DNA from: Gemmatimonadota bacterium
GTDB lineage: Bacteria > Gemmatimonadota > Gemmatimonadetes > Longimicrobiales > Gaopeijiaceae
Assembly (NCBI GenBank): GCA_021295815.1
Contig: JAGWBQ010000014.1
Coordinates: forward strand, 1-48,171
Reading direction: 5' to 3'
DNA: 48,171 nt
The position numbers were made by a program, and so were the translations under genes. Shown in pieces: positions 1 through 7,570 of this stretch; within the stretch, counting starts at the first letter, position 1, and each line of letters opens with the position of its first letter. The notes beneath the pieces were generated by a model. The model was not told where the DNA came from. It did not search any database and saw only the letters and a list, made by a program, of their open reading frames with translations.

Positions 1-688
1 CTCGGCAGTCAGGCGCACGGTGTCGCCCCGCGCCGCCAGTTCGACGGTGTCCGGGGTGACGGCAACCATCGTCGCCACAGGCGCGACCACCGCCAGTGCC
101 GCGCGCCCGGACACCCCGGACGAGGTGGCTGTGACCTCCGCCTCGCCAAGGCCCACTCCCGTCACCAGTCCCGATCCGTCCACCGTCGCCACCGAGGCGT
201 CCCCGGACTCCCACGTGAACTCGGCTCCCGCCACCGCGTGGCCGTTCGCGTCGAACGCCTCCGCCACCAGCCGCAGCGTGTCGCCCACAAACAGCGTGTC
301 GGCTGCGGGAGATACGGTGAGCCACCGTCACCGTCGCGCTCCCCGACGCCGACCCCGAGGTCGCCGTGATCGCGGCCGTCCCCGCGCCCGCCGCCGTCAC
401 CAGCCCCGACCCGTCCACCGTCGCCACCGAGGCGTCCTCGCTCGACCATGCGACCGATGCGCCCGCCATCACGTTGCCGTTCTGGTCGCGCACCTCGGCG
501 GTGAGCCGCACCGTGTCCCCCCGCGCCGTCATCGAGGCGGTCGCGGGCGTCACGGTCACCGCAGTCGCCCGGGGCGGATCGGGGGGAGGCGGGGGAGGCG
601 GTTCGGTAGCCCCGTCGCCACACGCGACGGCCCAGCCGGCTAGGCCCACCAGCACAAGTATGGGCGCTACGGCTGGTGGTCGTCTCAT
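1..688 (-). CDS. BIG2-type Ig-repeat lipoprotein, 3' partial, with apparent frameshift
   Basis: The ATG at 688 opens a protein with a lipoprotein signal peptide: positive MRRPP start, hydrophobic stretch, lipobox-like WAVAC with Cys23. A proline run and a BIG2-like Ig domain follow (residues about 40-120), with features such as RLTAEVRD, SEDASVATVDG and GLVTA. A second Ig repeat (DTLFVGDTLRL, ASVATVDGSGLVT) and the start of a third (VTPDTVELAARGDT) read in the +1 frame, so the frame must change between about 315 and 340, near the TVTV/LTVSPAADT junction. The near-identical 42-base repeat units lie 235 bases apart, which is not a multiple of three and supports an indel. Such proteins are usually surface adhesion or scaffold lipoproteins. 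The gene runs off the left edge, so total length is unknown. No strong ribosome site precedes the ATG. Confidence 0.7.
   Translation of the reverse strand, partial: MRRPPAVAPILVLVGLAGWAVACGDGATEPPPPPPPDPPRATAVTVTPATASMTARGDTVRLTAEVRDQNGNVMAGASVAWSSEDASVATVDGSGLVTAAGAGTAAITATSGSASGSATVTVAHRISRSRHAVCGRHAAAGGGGVRRERPRGGGSRVHVGVRGRLGGDGGRIGTGDGSGPWRGGGHSHLVRGVRARGTGGGRACGDDGCRHPGHRRTGGAGRHRAPDCR
161..202. repeat. Copy 1 of 42-base intragenic repeat (Ig domain)
   Basis: This stretch matches 396-437 at 40 of 42 positions. It encodes, on the minus strand, the DASVATVDGSGLVT segment of a BIG2-like domain. The spacing to the other copy is 235 bases, one more than 78 codons. Confidence 0.85.
396..437. 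repeat. Copy 2 of 42-base intragenic repeat (Ig domain)
   Basis: Partner of 161-202, with two C/T differences. It codes for the same Ig-domain segment but lies in a different reading frame of the minus strand relative to the start codon at 688. Confidence 0.85.
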
Positions 689-838
689 GGCATCGTCACG
701 GCGAAGGCGGAGCCCACAGCCAACCCGGAAACCGAGAGAGCTGGACTGGATCTAGACTCGGCTTCAACCTAACGTGGTCCGGGAGTCGCCGCCACCGTGG
801 ACTCGGGATTGATCCGGAAACCGGCCGGCTTGACAGGC

Positions 839-1675
839 CTACTGGGTCGCCAGAACGCAGTAACGGTAGATCTCCAGCGTTCTTCGCCAGTCTTCCGGGT
901 AGCCGTCCACCATGGGACCCATTCCGTACTCGCGGCCCAGATCGGCGAAGGACCCCGATTCGGCCACCCTCAGAGGCGTCTCGTTCTCGAAGGCCGCGAG
1001 GTCGGGGAAGCCGGTCAGAAATCTGACGTGCATGGCCTGCTCGATCCCCTCGACCCGCTGGATGTCGATCGAATCCGGGTCCCGGTTCATAAGGTCGAGC
1101 ACGAAGTGGTCGAAGGCGATCCGGAACCGCGCGAGCCCATCGGCCAGGCGGTTCAGGAAAGGCATGATCGACTCGGCCGGCAGGTACATGGTGTTGCCCT
1201 CCCAGACGATGAGCGTGGTCAGGTTCGGGTCCAGACCAAGCTCCTCGAGTCCTCCTGTGAGGTCGCCTTCGAGGTAGTCGATCGGGAGCGACGGCGGTTG
1301 AACCGTTCCTCGGTCATCGAGCAGCTTGCTCTTGAAGTCGATCACCGGCTTCCGATCCACCTCGAAGAAGGTCACCCCATCCCGGGCGAAAATGTGAGCC
1401 CGCATGTCGAAACCGCCGCCCAGCAACACCACCTGAACAGCTCCGGCTTCGATTCCGCGCTCGATGAAACGGTTGAAGTACCGGGTCCGGAAGCGAACCA
1501 TCGTGGTCGAGGGGGGAAAGGCGGCGTCTATTCCCCGGGCCGCCGTGCGCGCGAAGTCGCTCGAGAACCATGCGGCGTAGGGATCGGTGAAGAGCGGTTC
1601 GGGCTTGCTGTCTTCGCTCTCGCGGATCGAGGCTATGACGAAGGCGGTCGCACCGATCTTGTCGATCGAGGTCAT
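839..1675 (-). CDS. SAM-dependent methyltransferase, leucine carboxyl methyltransferase (LCM) family
   Basis: The product is about 278 residues, the usual size for the LCM/TIGR00027 group of putative class I methyltransferases. The glycine-rich SAM loop is visible as VVLLGGGFDMRAHIF, preceded by the family-typical TRYFNRFIERG segment. An acidic strand end, FFEVDRKPVIDFK, fits the acid that binds the ribose of SAM. The later VWEGNTMYLP segment matches the family's conserved WEG.xMYL motif. The ATG at 1675 is preferred over an in-frame upstream start because AAGGACG lies about eight bases before it and the promoter lies between. The gene stands alone, divergent from the Bat-operon regulator. 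Members occur near polyketide and mycolate genes in other bacteria, but the substrate here cannot be read from the sequence. Confidence 0.85.
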   Translation of the reverse strand: MTSIDKIGATAFVIASIRESEDSKPEPLFTDPYAAWFSSDFARTAARGIDAAFPPSTTMVRFRTRYFNRFIERGIEAGAVQVVLLGGGFDMRAHIFARDGVTFFEVDRKPVIDFKSKLLDDRGTVQPPSLPIDYLEGDLTGGLEELGLDPNLTTLIVWEGNTMYLPAESIMPFLNRLADGLARFRIAFDHFVLDLMNRDPDSIDIQRVEGIEQAMHVRFLTGFPDLAAFENETPLRVAESGSFADLGREYGMGPMVDGYPEDWRRTLEIYRYCVLATQ

Positions 1676-1716
1676 GGCAGACGTCCTTGAGCTGGTGGTA
1701 GATTGGGCATGGCGCT

Positions 1717-1737
1717 GTCCGATAAGAATATTCGGAC
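1717..1737. promoter_or_regulatory. Inverted repeat over methyltransferase promoter (candidate operator)
   Basis: Perfect 6-base arms GTCCGA and TCGGAC flank a 9-base AT-rich spacer that itself contains most of a GAATATTC palindrome. The element covers the -10 box and the likely transcription start of the minus-strand promoter, the position expected for a repressor site. No cognate regulator is evident. Confidence 0.4.
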
Positions 1738-1753
1738 CGGCCATACGCTGCAA
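1725..1753 (-). promoter_or_regulatory. Sigma70-like promoter for the methyltransferase
   Basis: On the minus strand, TTGCAG (1753-1748) and TATTCT (1730-1725) are separated by exactly 17 bases. The start of transcription would lie near 1718, leaving a leader of about 43 bases before the ATG at 1675. Confidence 0.6.
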
Positions 1754-1903
1754 CCGCACCGCCGACCGGCCTCCTCGTCGCCTGCCGCTGCCGTGCCGCC
1801 GCTGCCGCGGGTAAGCACGCGACGACGGGCGGACCTCCTGTCGAATGTCTGTTCCTCCAGTTACCGGTCAACGAAGGTCCCGCAGGTGGAGAGCCCCGAC
1901 ATC

Positions 1904-1932
1904 TTGACGAACGCACATGCCGGCGTTAGACT
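1904..1932 (+). promoter_or_regulatory. Sigma70-like promoter for regulator and Bat operon
   Basis: TTGACG (1904-1909) and TAGACT (1927-1932) are separated by 17 bases. The start of transcription would be near 1939, giving a leader of about 94 bases to the ATG at 2033. It is the only good promoter seen upstream of the nine-gene plus-strand run ending at 12186. Confidence 0.6.
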
Positions 1933-2032
1933 GGCTTACACGACCTGGGATCGGTGGCCTGCGTCCCACCATCTCGGCCGTTCGCGCACCCGCCACTCGG
2001 TTCCGGGACCTGTCACCTCACCTCCCGCTCAG

Positions 2033-3454
2033 ATGGACGATCACGCAATTGCCGGGCCGAACATCCTGAGCGAACTTCCCGCGCTCGCAACCGCCGTGGC
2101 GGTCGAGCACGGCCAACACCGGGACTATGTGGCGCTCTCTCGCTACTACGGCCTCGACGGAGGCAAGCGCTGGATTCTTGAGGACATCGGCAGGGACTTC
2201 GGGCTGACAAGGGAGCGGGTGCGCCAGCTACGAAATCGCCTCACCCGACGGGTGAGGGCCTTCCTGATCGAAGCCGAACCGGCGGAGGCGGGGGAGCTCG
2301 GCCGTGAAGCCCGCGAGATCGGACGGTTGCTCAGGTCCGGTCCCATGCTCTCCAGACAGGAGGAGGTTGCGGCCCAGCTTGCCGCCAGGTACGGGAGGGA
2401 GCTGACCGACAAGGAACAGGCGGCGCTTCCGCTCCTGCTCGTGATGATCGGGGTCGTCTCCTATTCCGCGCGCACGCTCGGGTTGAAGGACAACGCTACC
2501 TACTGGTCGCCTCGCGGCCCGCTCGACGTTCGTGAGATCAGTAAGATCAACAGTGTTCTGGCCGAGCATCTTGCGGAGCGTCCGCAGGGCACGACCTGGC
2601 GAGACCTCAGCGTGGCCGCGAGCCGGGCCGCAGGCAGGGACGTAAGTTCGGAAGAGACGAAACGTTTCACCTCGCTGGTAGCGAACATCCGGGAAAAGGG
2701 GGATGGCGTAAGGGTGCCCTTCGAGCTCCTGTCCTCGAACGCCTGCCGCGCGGTCAGGATCCTGTGGGACGAAGGCGACCCGCTTCACTTCCGGGTTATC
2801 GCCGAACGCATTACCGCTCGCTACGCCGAGCTGGGCTTGAAGGCCCCGGGCGCGGACGCTCTCGGTCTCTCCAAGCATCTCTCGCTCGACCCGAGGTTCC
2901 AGCCGGTAGGCCGAAGCGGTCGCTGGATGCTCGCGACCTGGACTCATGTGCGCGGCGACTCGGTCGCGTCCCTGATGGAGGAGATACTTGCCAAGAGGGG
3001 CGAGCCGGTGCCCTACGACGACATCTGGGATTTCGTTCACCGCATGAGGCCGGACGTGAAACGGTCTACCATCTTCGCTCTCGTGCACGTGTTCTCCGAC
3101 CGTTTCGTGCGCATCAAGAAGGCCAAGCTCGCCCTTGCGACCTGGGATCTCGATCCCGCGAAGGTACAGCCCAGGCGCCGCATCAAACGGCGACGTACGA
3201 GAAGGCGACGCCGAAATACTGTACGCGGAAAGGTGGCCCGGGTCGTCCGCGATACTCTGCGCGAGCACCCGGAGCACACTGCCAAGCTGAGGGAGCTGCG
3301 CAAGATGGTCCGCGAGCGGGCGAACGTGAAGGACCCGACGATCTACTGGGTCATCACTGCGATGTCCGACACCCGTAAATTTGACAAAGGCAACGTTCGA
3401 TACGTCAGGCTAGTCGAATCCGACGATGAATGGAACACGCAATCTCGACATTGA
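2033..3454 (+). CDS. Sigma-70 region 4-like / multi-winged-helix DNA-binding protein
   Basis: The product is 473 residues. Residues about 32-76 resemble sigma-70 region 4, with a helix-turn-helix ending in ...IGRDFGLTRERVRQLRN, the classic sigma-factor recognition segment. Regions 2 and 3 of a sigma factor are absent. The rest looks like repeated HARE-HTH-like winged helices: about 237-303 (ending WMLATW), 310-371 (ending LALATW) and 399-461, possibly a further one at 170-235. A very basic linker (381-398, mostly R/K) precedes the last. The ATG at 2033 follows the promoter; the open frame continues upstream but is low-complexity there. The 3' end overlaps moxR by 29 bases, so the two are probably translated in a coupled way and it is likely to regulate the Bat operon. 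A role as alternative sigma, anti-sigma partner or chromatin-like regulator cannot be decided. Confidence 0.75.
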   Translation: MDDHAIAGPNILSELPALATAVAVEHGQHRDYVALSRYYGLDGGKRWILEDIGRDFGLTRERVRQLRNRLTRRVRAFLIEAEPAEAGELGREAREIGRLLRSGPMLSRQEEVAAQLAARYGRELTDKEQAALPLLLVMIGVVSYSARTLGLKDNATYWSPRGPLDVREISKINSVLAEHLAERPQGTTWRDLSVAASRAAGRDVSSEETKRFTSLVANIREKGDGVRVPFELLSSNACRAVRILWDEGDPLHFRVIAERITARYAELGLKAPGADALGLSKHLSLDPRFQPVGRSGRWMLATWTHVRGDSVASLMEEILAKRGEPVPYDDIWDFVHRMRPDVKRSTIFALVHVFSDRFVRIKKAKLALATWDLDPAKVQPRRRIKRRRTRRRRRNTVRGKVARVVRDTLREHPEHTAKLRELRKMVRERANVKDPTIYWVITAMSDTRKFDKGNVRYVRLVESDDEWNTQSRH

Positions 3455-4427
3455 AGTAATTCAAGAAAAGGTCCGGGCGGAGAGCGGTTTTCTGCGCGGT
3501 TTGCGCACCGAGATCGGGAAGGTCGTGGTGGGCCAGCGGAGGATGACCGAACGGCTCATCGTGGGCATGCTGGCCGACGGCCACGTTCTCATGGAAGGCG
3601 TTCCCGGCCTCGCGAAGACGCTCACGGTGAGCACGCTCGCTCGTGCGATCTCCACGACCTTCCGCCGCATCCAGTTCACGCCCGACCTCCTGCCCGCCGA
3701 CGTGGTCGGCACCCTCGTCTTCGATCCGCGCCGAAGCGACTTCGAGACCAAGAAGGGCCCCATTTTCGCCAACGTCATCCTGGCCGACGAGATCAATCGC
3801 TCGCCCGCGAAGGTGCAGGCGGCCCTCCTCGAAGCCATGCAGGAGCGTCAGGTCACGCTCGGCGAGAAGAGTTATCCGCTGCCGTCGCCCTTTCTGGTGC
3901 TCGCCACACAGAATCCCATCGAGCAGGAGGGCACTTACCCTCTTCCCGAGGCGCAGGTCGATCGTTTCATGCTCAAGGTGGTGGTGGAGTATCCCGGTGC
4001 CGACGACGAGTTGGAGATCATGCGCCGAATGTCCACGGGCAAGCTCCCCGAGGTCGAACCGGTGGTCGGTCCGGACGATATTCTGAGGGCCAGGGCGACC
4101 GCCGAGCTCGTCTACATGGATCGTCAGGTCGAGCGCTACATCGTGGACCTCGTGATCGCGACCCGGGACCCGGCCGGAAGCGGCATCCCGGATCTCGCAG
4201 ACCTCATCGCCTTCGGAGCTTCGCCCAGGGCGACGATCTGTCTGGCGAAGACCGCGCGCGCATACGCGTTTCTGAAAGGTCGGGGCTACGTGACGCCCGA
4301 CGATGTCCGGGCCATGGCCATGGATGTGCTTCGCCACCGCGTGCTCATCACCTATGAGGCCGAGGCCGAGGAGGTAACGTCGGAGGACGTGGTCAGGCGC
4401 GTCCTCGACAGCGTCGAAGTCCCCTAG
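3426..4427 (+). CDS. moxR: MoxR-family AAA+ ATPase
   Basis: The product is 333 residues, typical of MoxR. Walker A is GVPGLAKT (residues 58-65), Walker B is ILADEIN (about 118-124), and the sensor segment ATQNPIEQEGTYPLPEAQ is intact. The C-terminal lid begins near 220. MoxR proteins are chaperone-like ATPases that act with vWA-domain partners to mature or remodel proteins, and in Bat operons they accompany DUF58 and BatA/BatB. The start at 3426 lies inside the upstream regulator gene; no other ATG or GTG is in frame before the conserved VVGQ segment. Thirteen bases separate it from the DUF58 gene. A second, divergent MoxR is at 30312-31397. Confidence 0.95.
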   Translation: MNGTRNLDIEVIQEKVRAESGFLRGLRTEIGKVVVGQRRMTERLIVGMLADGHVLMEGVPGLAKTLTVSTLARAISTTFRRIQFTPDLLPADVVGTLVFDPRRSDFETKKGPIFANVILADEINRSPAKVQAALLEAMQERQVTLGEKSYPLPSPFLVLATQNPIEQEGTYPLPEAQVDRFMLKVVVEYPGADDELEIMRRMSTGKLPEVEPVVGPDDILRARATAELVYMDRQVERYIVDLVIATRDPAGSGIPDLADLIAFGASPRATICLAKTARAYAFLKGRGYVTPDDVRAMAMDVLRHRVLITYEAEAEEVTSEDVVRRVLDSVEVP

Positions 4428-4440
4428 GCACCAGCTGTCC

Positions 4441-5325
4441 GTGATTCCGCGGGAGGTTCTCAAGAAGGTTCGCCAGATCGAGATCGCGACCCGCGGTCTC
4501 GTGACGGAGGTCTTCTCGGGCGAGTACCAGTCTGTCTTCAAGGGCCGGGGCATCAGCTTCGCCGAGGTGCGCGAGTACCAATACGGCGACGAGATCCGCT
4601 CCATCGACTGGAACGTGACCGCGCGCAGCGGATCGCCCCATGTCAAGGTGTTCGAGGAGGAGAGGGAGTTAACGGTCCACCTGCTCGTCGACGTCAGCCG
4701 GTCCGGCGAGTTCGGTACGCGGACCAGCCTCAAGCGCGAGCTGGCGGCGGAGGTGTGCGCGCTTCTCGCATTCAGCGCCATCCGCAACAACGATCGGGTC
4801 GGACTCACGATCTTCTCCGATCACGTCGAAAAGTACGTACCGCCGCGCAAGGGAAGACGCCACGTCCTGCGGGTCATCCGCGAACTCATCTACCATCGCC
4901 CGGTGGGGAAAGGGACCGATATCGCCGCCGCGCTCGAATATTTCGCGAGGGTTCAGCGACGACGGGCAACGGCATTTCTCGCTTCGGATTTCCTAACCTC
5001 CGGATTCGAGCGTTCGCTCGCGGTCGCGGCGCGCCGACACGATGTGATCGCGCTCCACTTGGAGGATCTTCGTGAGCGCGAGCTGCCCAAGGTGGGGTGG
5101 GTCGAGTTGGAGGATGCCGAGAGCGGCGAGACCATGCTCGTCAACACCTCGAGCGTCGCCTTTCAGGAACGCCTGCGCGCCCGGGCGATCGAGAGGAAGC
5201 GCGGGCTGAAGCGGGCGGTGCGCAGATCGGGCGTGGATCTGGTGGAAATCGAGACCGGTGGCGACTACACACGTGCACTCATGCACTTTTTCAGAGAACG
5301 ACAGCGACGGCTGCGGAGCGCATGA
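4441..5325 (+). CDS. DUF58 / vWA-like Bat-operon protein
   Basis: The product is 294 residues with the DUF58 hallmark around YQYGDEIRSIDWNVTARSG (about 47-65) followed by a vWA-like fold. The metal-site motif is DVSRS (84-88). DUF58 proteins are predicted partners of the neighbouring MoxR ATPase. The GTG at 4441 is chosen because MIPREVLKKVRQIEI begins exactly where the family does. No strong ribosome site is seen, so coupling to moxR, which ends 13 bases earlier, is likely. The stop overlaps the next ATG (ATGA). Confidence 0.93.
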   Translation: MIPREVLKKVRQIEIATRGLVTEVFSGEYQSVFKGRGISFAEVREYQYGDEIRSIDWNVTARSGSPHVKVFEEERELTVHLLVDVSRSGEFGTRTSLKRELAAEVCALLAFSAIRNNDRVGLTIFSDHVEKYVPPRKGRRHVLRVIRELIYHRPVGKGTDIAAALEYFARVQRRRATAFLASDFLTSGFERSLAVAARRHDVIALHLEDLRERELPKVGWVELEDAESGETMLVNTSSVAFQERLRARAIERKRGLKRAVRRSGVDLVEIETGGDYTRALMHFFRERQRRLRSA

Positions 5326-6491
5326 GACCTCTGCCGGCCTTGGTCGTTTCGACGCTGCTCGCTCTCCCGGTCGACGCGACGCCCGGGCTCGGAGCCTGCG
5401 GCGCGCAAGCTGCGGGTCAGGCCGCCCCGCCGCGCATCACTGTCGCCGTCGACACCACGCTCATGAATGTCGGCGACCGCATCACACTGATCGCGACCGT
5501 CGAGCACGATCCTACCAGTACCGTCGCATGGCCGGCCACCGACTCGATCGACCTGGCTCCCTTCGAGGTTCTGGAGGCCGCGGTCGGCGCCGGTACCGGC
5601 AATGGACGCCCCGCCGCGACTCTCGCTCTCTCGCTTACGGCCTGGGAGCTGGGCGAACTGGACCTGCCGGCTCTGCGTGTGCCGGTGGTCGCTTCGGACG
5701 GCTTCGTCGACACACTCGTCGGCGACGCCTTTGTGGTCGAGGTGGCGAGCGTGGGCATCGACGAAGGGGGCGACATCAGGGAGATCCGGGGTCCGATGGC
5801 CCTGCCGGCCAACTGGGGAGGCGCCCGAACCTGGCTGCTCCTCGGTGCGATCGCCGCGTTGGCGGCGTACCTGATCCGCCGGCGCTTCCGCAAACGGCAG
5901 GGGGAGGCCGAGCGAGTCGTTCCCGCCCCTTCGCCGGAGGAGGCGGCCTACGCCGAGCTCGACCGTATCGAAAGCTCGCCTCTCCTCGCCCGCGGCATGG
6001 CCAAACGGTATCACATCGAGCTCTCCGAGGTCGTGCGCCGCTACGTGCGCGAGCGTTTCGGGGTCGATGCGATGGAGGCGACCACCGGCGAGCTCATGGA
6101 AATGCTCGACGGCCCGACGACGGGGGCGGTGATCGCCGACAAGGAGGCAGGGCAAGGGTGGCTGCGACGGCTGCGCGAGCTCCTCGCCCAGGCCGATCTC
6201 GTCAAGTTCGCCAAGGCCCGACCGACTGCGGAGAGCTCGGTCGCATGTCTCGCGCTGGGGCGGGAACTCGTGCGCGAGGCGGCCCGATGGGTCGAGGAGG
6301 CCGCCCGGCGCGCCGCGACGGAGGCCGAGGCGCGGGCGCGGGCCGGAGCGGACGAGGCGGAGACCGGAGCCCGCGAGTCCCGGAACGGAGCCCGCGAATC
6401 CGCGACTGAAGGCGACGACGCCGGCGTTAGGCTCATGGCGGCACCGTCCCCCGTCGAGCCACCGGCCCCTGGCCGAGAGGAGCCCCGCTGA
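5322..6491 (+). CDS. Bat-operon membrane-anchored protein (DUF4381/BatD-like)
   Basis: The product is 389 residues: an N-terminal signal peptide (about 1-33), an extracytoplasmic beta-rich segment (about 38-150, RITVAVDTTLMNVGDRITL) resembling the Ig-like part of BatD, one membrane helix (about 170-186) followed by RRRFRKR, and a cytoplasmic helical domain containing the ELSEVVRRYVRERFG segment typical of DUF4381-like Bat proteins. The last 70 residues are alanine-, glutamate- and arginine-rich and probably disordered. The ATG overlaps the preceding stop and the stop overlaps the batA start (TGATG). It probably tethers the MoxR/DUF58 pair to the membrane vWA proteins. Family assignment is by layout and short motifs. 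Confidence 0.8.
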   Translation: MRPLPALVVSTLLALPVDATPGLGACGAQAAGQAAPPRITVAVDTTLMNVGDRITLIATVEHDPTSTVAWPATDSIDLAPFEVLEAAVGAGTGNGRPAATLALSLTAWELGELDLPALRVPVVASDGFVDTLVGDAFVVEVASVGIDEGGDIREIRGPMALPANWGGARTWLLLGAIAALAAYLIRRRFRKRQGEAERVVPAPSPEEAAYAELDRIESSPLLARGMAKRYHIELSEVVRRYVRERFGVDAMEATTGELMEMLDGPTTGAVIADKEAGQGWLRRLRELLAQADLVKFAKARPTAESSVACLALGRELVREAARWVEEAARRAATEAEARARAGADEAETGARESRNGARESATEGDDAGVRLMAAPSPVEPPAPGREEPR

Positions 6492-7480
6492 TGTTCCGGT
6501 TCGCCGATCCCTGGCTTCTTTTCCTCCTGCTGCTGCTGCCTGCGGCGTACCTCGTCCGCCGCGCCACTCGGCGAAGCCGCCCCGCGCTCCGGTACTCGGC
6601 GGTCCGCATGATCCTCGGCGAGCCGGGGCGCGGGAGCCGCTGGACCCGGACAGTCCCGGCCGTGCTGCGAGCCATGGCCGTCGCTGCGGCGGTCGTCGCG
6701 CTCGCCCGTCCGCAATCCGGGATCACCTCCACCGAGGTGGGGATGGAAGGGATAGACATCGTGCTGGCGCTCGACGTCTCCTCTTCCATGCTGGCACTCG
6801 ATCTCCAACCGAACCGGCTCGGGGCGGCGAAGGCGGTCGGCACGGATTTCGTCGAGGGCCGGCCGAACGACCGCATAGGACTGGTGGCCTTCGCGGGGGA
6901 GGCCTTCACGCAGGCCCCGCTCACGCTCGACCGAAATGTCGTCGTCACTCTGATAGACGAGCTGGAGACCGGCATGGTGGACGACGGAACCGCCGTGGGT
7001 ATGGGACTCGCGACCGCCGTCAAGCGGCTGGAAGGCTCGCTCGCGGAGTCCAAGGTCGTGATTCTCCTCACCGACGGACGCAACAACTCGGGAGAGATCG
7101 GTCCTTCGACCGCTGCGGAAATCGCCGAAGCCCTGGGAGTCAAGGTCTATACCATCGGTGTCGGCGGGGTCGGTCCTACCGAAATCCCTCTCTCTCCCAG
7201 GCCCGCTCGCCCGCCGTACTCGGCGGTGGGAGAGGTCGACATCGACGAGAAGTCGCTCCGGGAGATCGCGGAGACGACCAGCGGTCGCTACTTCAGGGCA
7301 ACAGACACCGAGAGCCTGGCTGCCATCTACGCCGAGATCGACGCGCTGGAGCGCACCGAACTGCCGGTGACCATCTTCTCCCGTTACGAGGAACTGTTCC
7401 ACGTCCCGCTCACCGCCGCTCTCGCCTTTCTCCTTTTGGAGCTGATCTTGCGGCGAACGCTTTTCAGAACCCTGCCGTGA
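6491..7480 (+). CDS. batA: BatA, membrane vWA protein
   Basis: The product is 329 residues. The N-terminal MFRFADPWLLFLLLLLP helix and a second helix around 55-72 are typical of BatA. The vWA domain starts near 88 with MIDAS motif DVSSS (95-99), a DDGTAVG threonine loop and LLTDGRNN. A C-terminal membrane helix lies around 300-320. BatA and BatB form a membrane complex with periplasmic vWA domains in Bacteroides and Leptospira Bat systems, linked to aerotolerance or stress survival. The gene is a close paralogue of the next one, showing an in-operon duplication that is general for this family. Confidence 0.93.
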   Translation: MFRFADPWLLFLLLLLPAAYLVRRATRRSRPALRYSAVRMILGEPGRGSRWTRTVPAVLRAMAVAAAVVALARPQSGITSTEVGMEGIDIVLALDVSSSMLALDLQPNRLGAAKAVGTDFVEGRPNDRIGLVAFAGEAFTQAPLTLDRNVVVTLIDELETGMVDDGTAVGMGLATAVKRLEGSLAESKVVILLTDGRNNSGEIGPSTAAEIAEALGVKVYTIGVGGVGPTEIPLSPRPARPPYSAVGEVDIDEKSLREIAETTSGRYFRATDTESLAAIYAEIDALERTELPVTIFSRYEELFHVPLTAALAFLLLELILRRTLFRTLP

Positions 7481-7570
7481 ACGAGAGGCCTGCGACGGAT
7501 GACGGGGGCGTGGCGCTTCGCCGCTCTCGGGGCTCGCGCGAGTTTCGCCGCGGACTGCTGGAGGCGACCG

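Larger units (their letters stand above)
1676..2032. other. Divergent intergenic control region
   Basis: This 357-base non-coding stretch separates the minus-strand methyltransferase from the plus-strand sigma-4-like gene. It holds one sigma70-like promoter for each direction and a 6+9+6 inverted repeat over the minus-strand -10 box. The centre (about 1755-1900) is low-complexity GC-rich sequence in which no gene or signal was recognised. Confidence 0.7.

Noticed and set aside
20-643. Plus-strand open frame at the left edge
   Set aside because: It is the complement of the lipoprotein's Ig repeats; it lacks a signal and folds into no known domain.
1703-2032. Upstream in-frame extension of the sigma-4-like gene (110 residues)
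   Set aside because: It is low-complexity, has no family resemblance, and overlaps both promoters and the inverted repeat. The ATG at 2033 follows the predicted transcription start.
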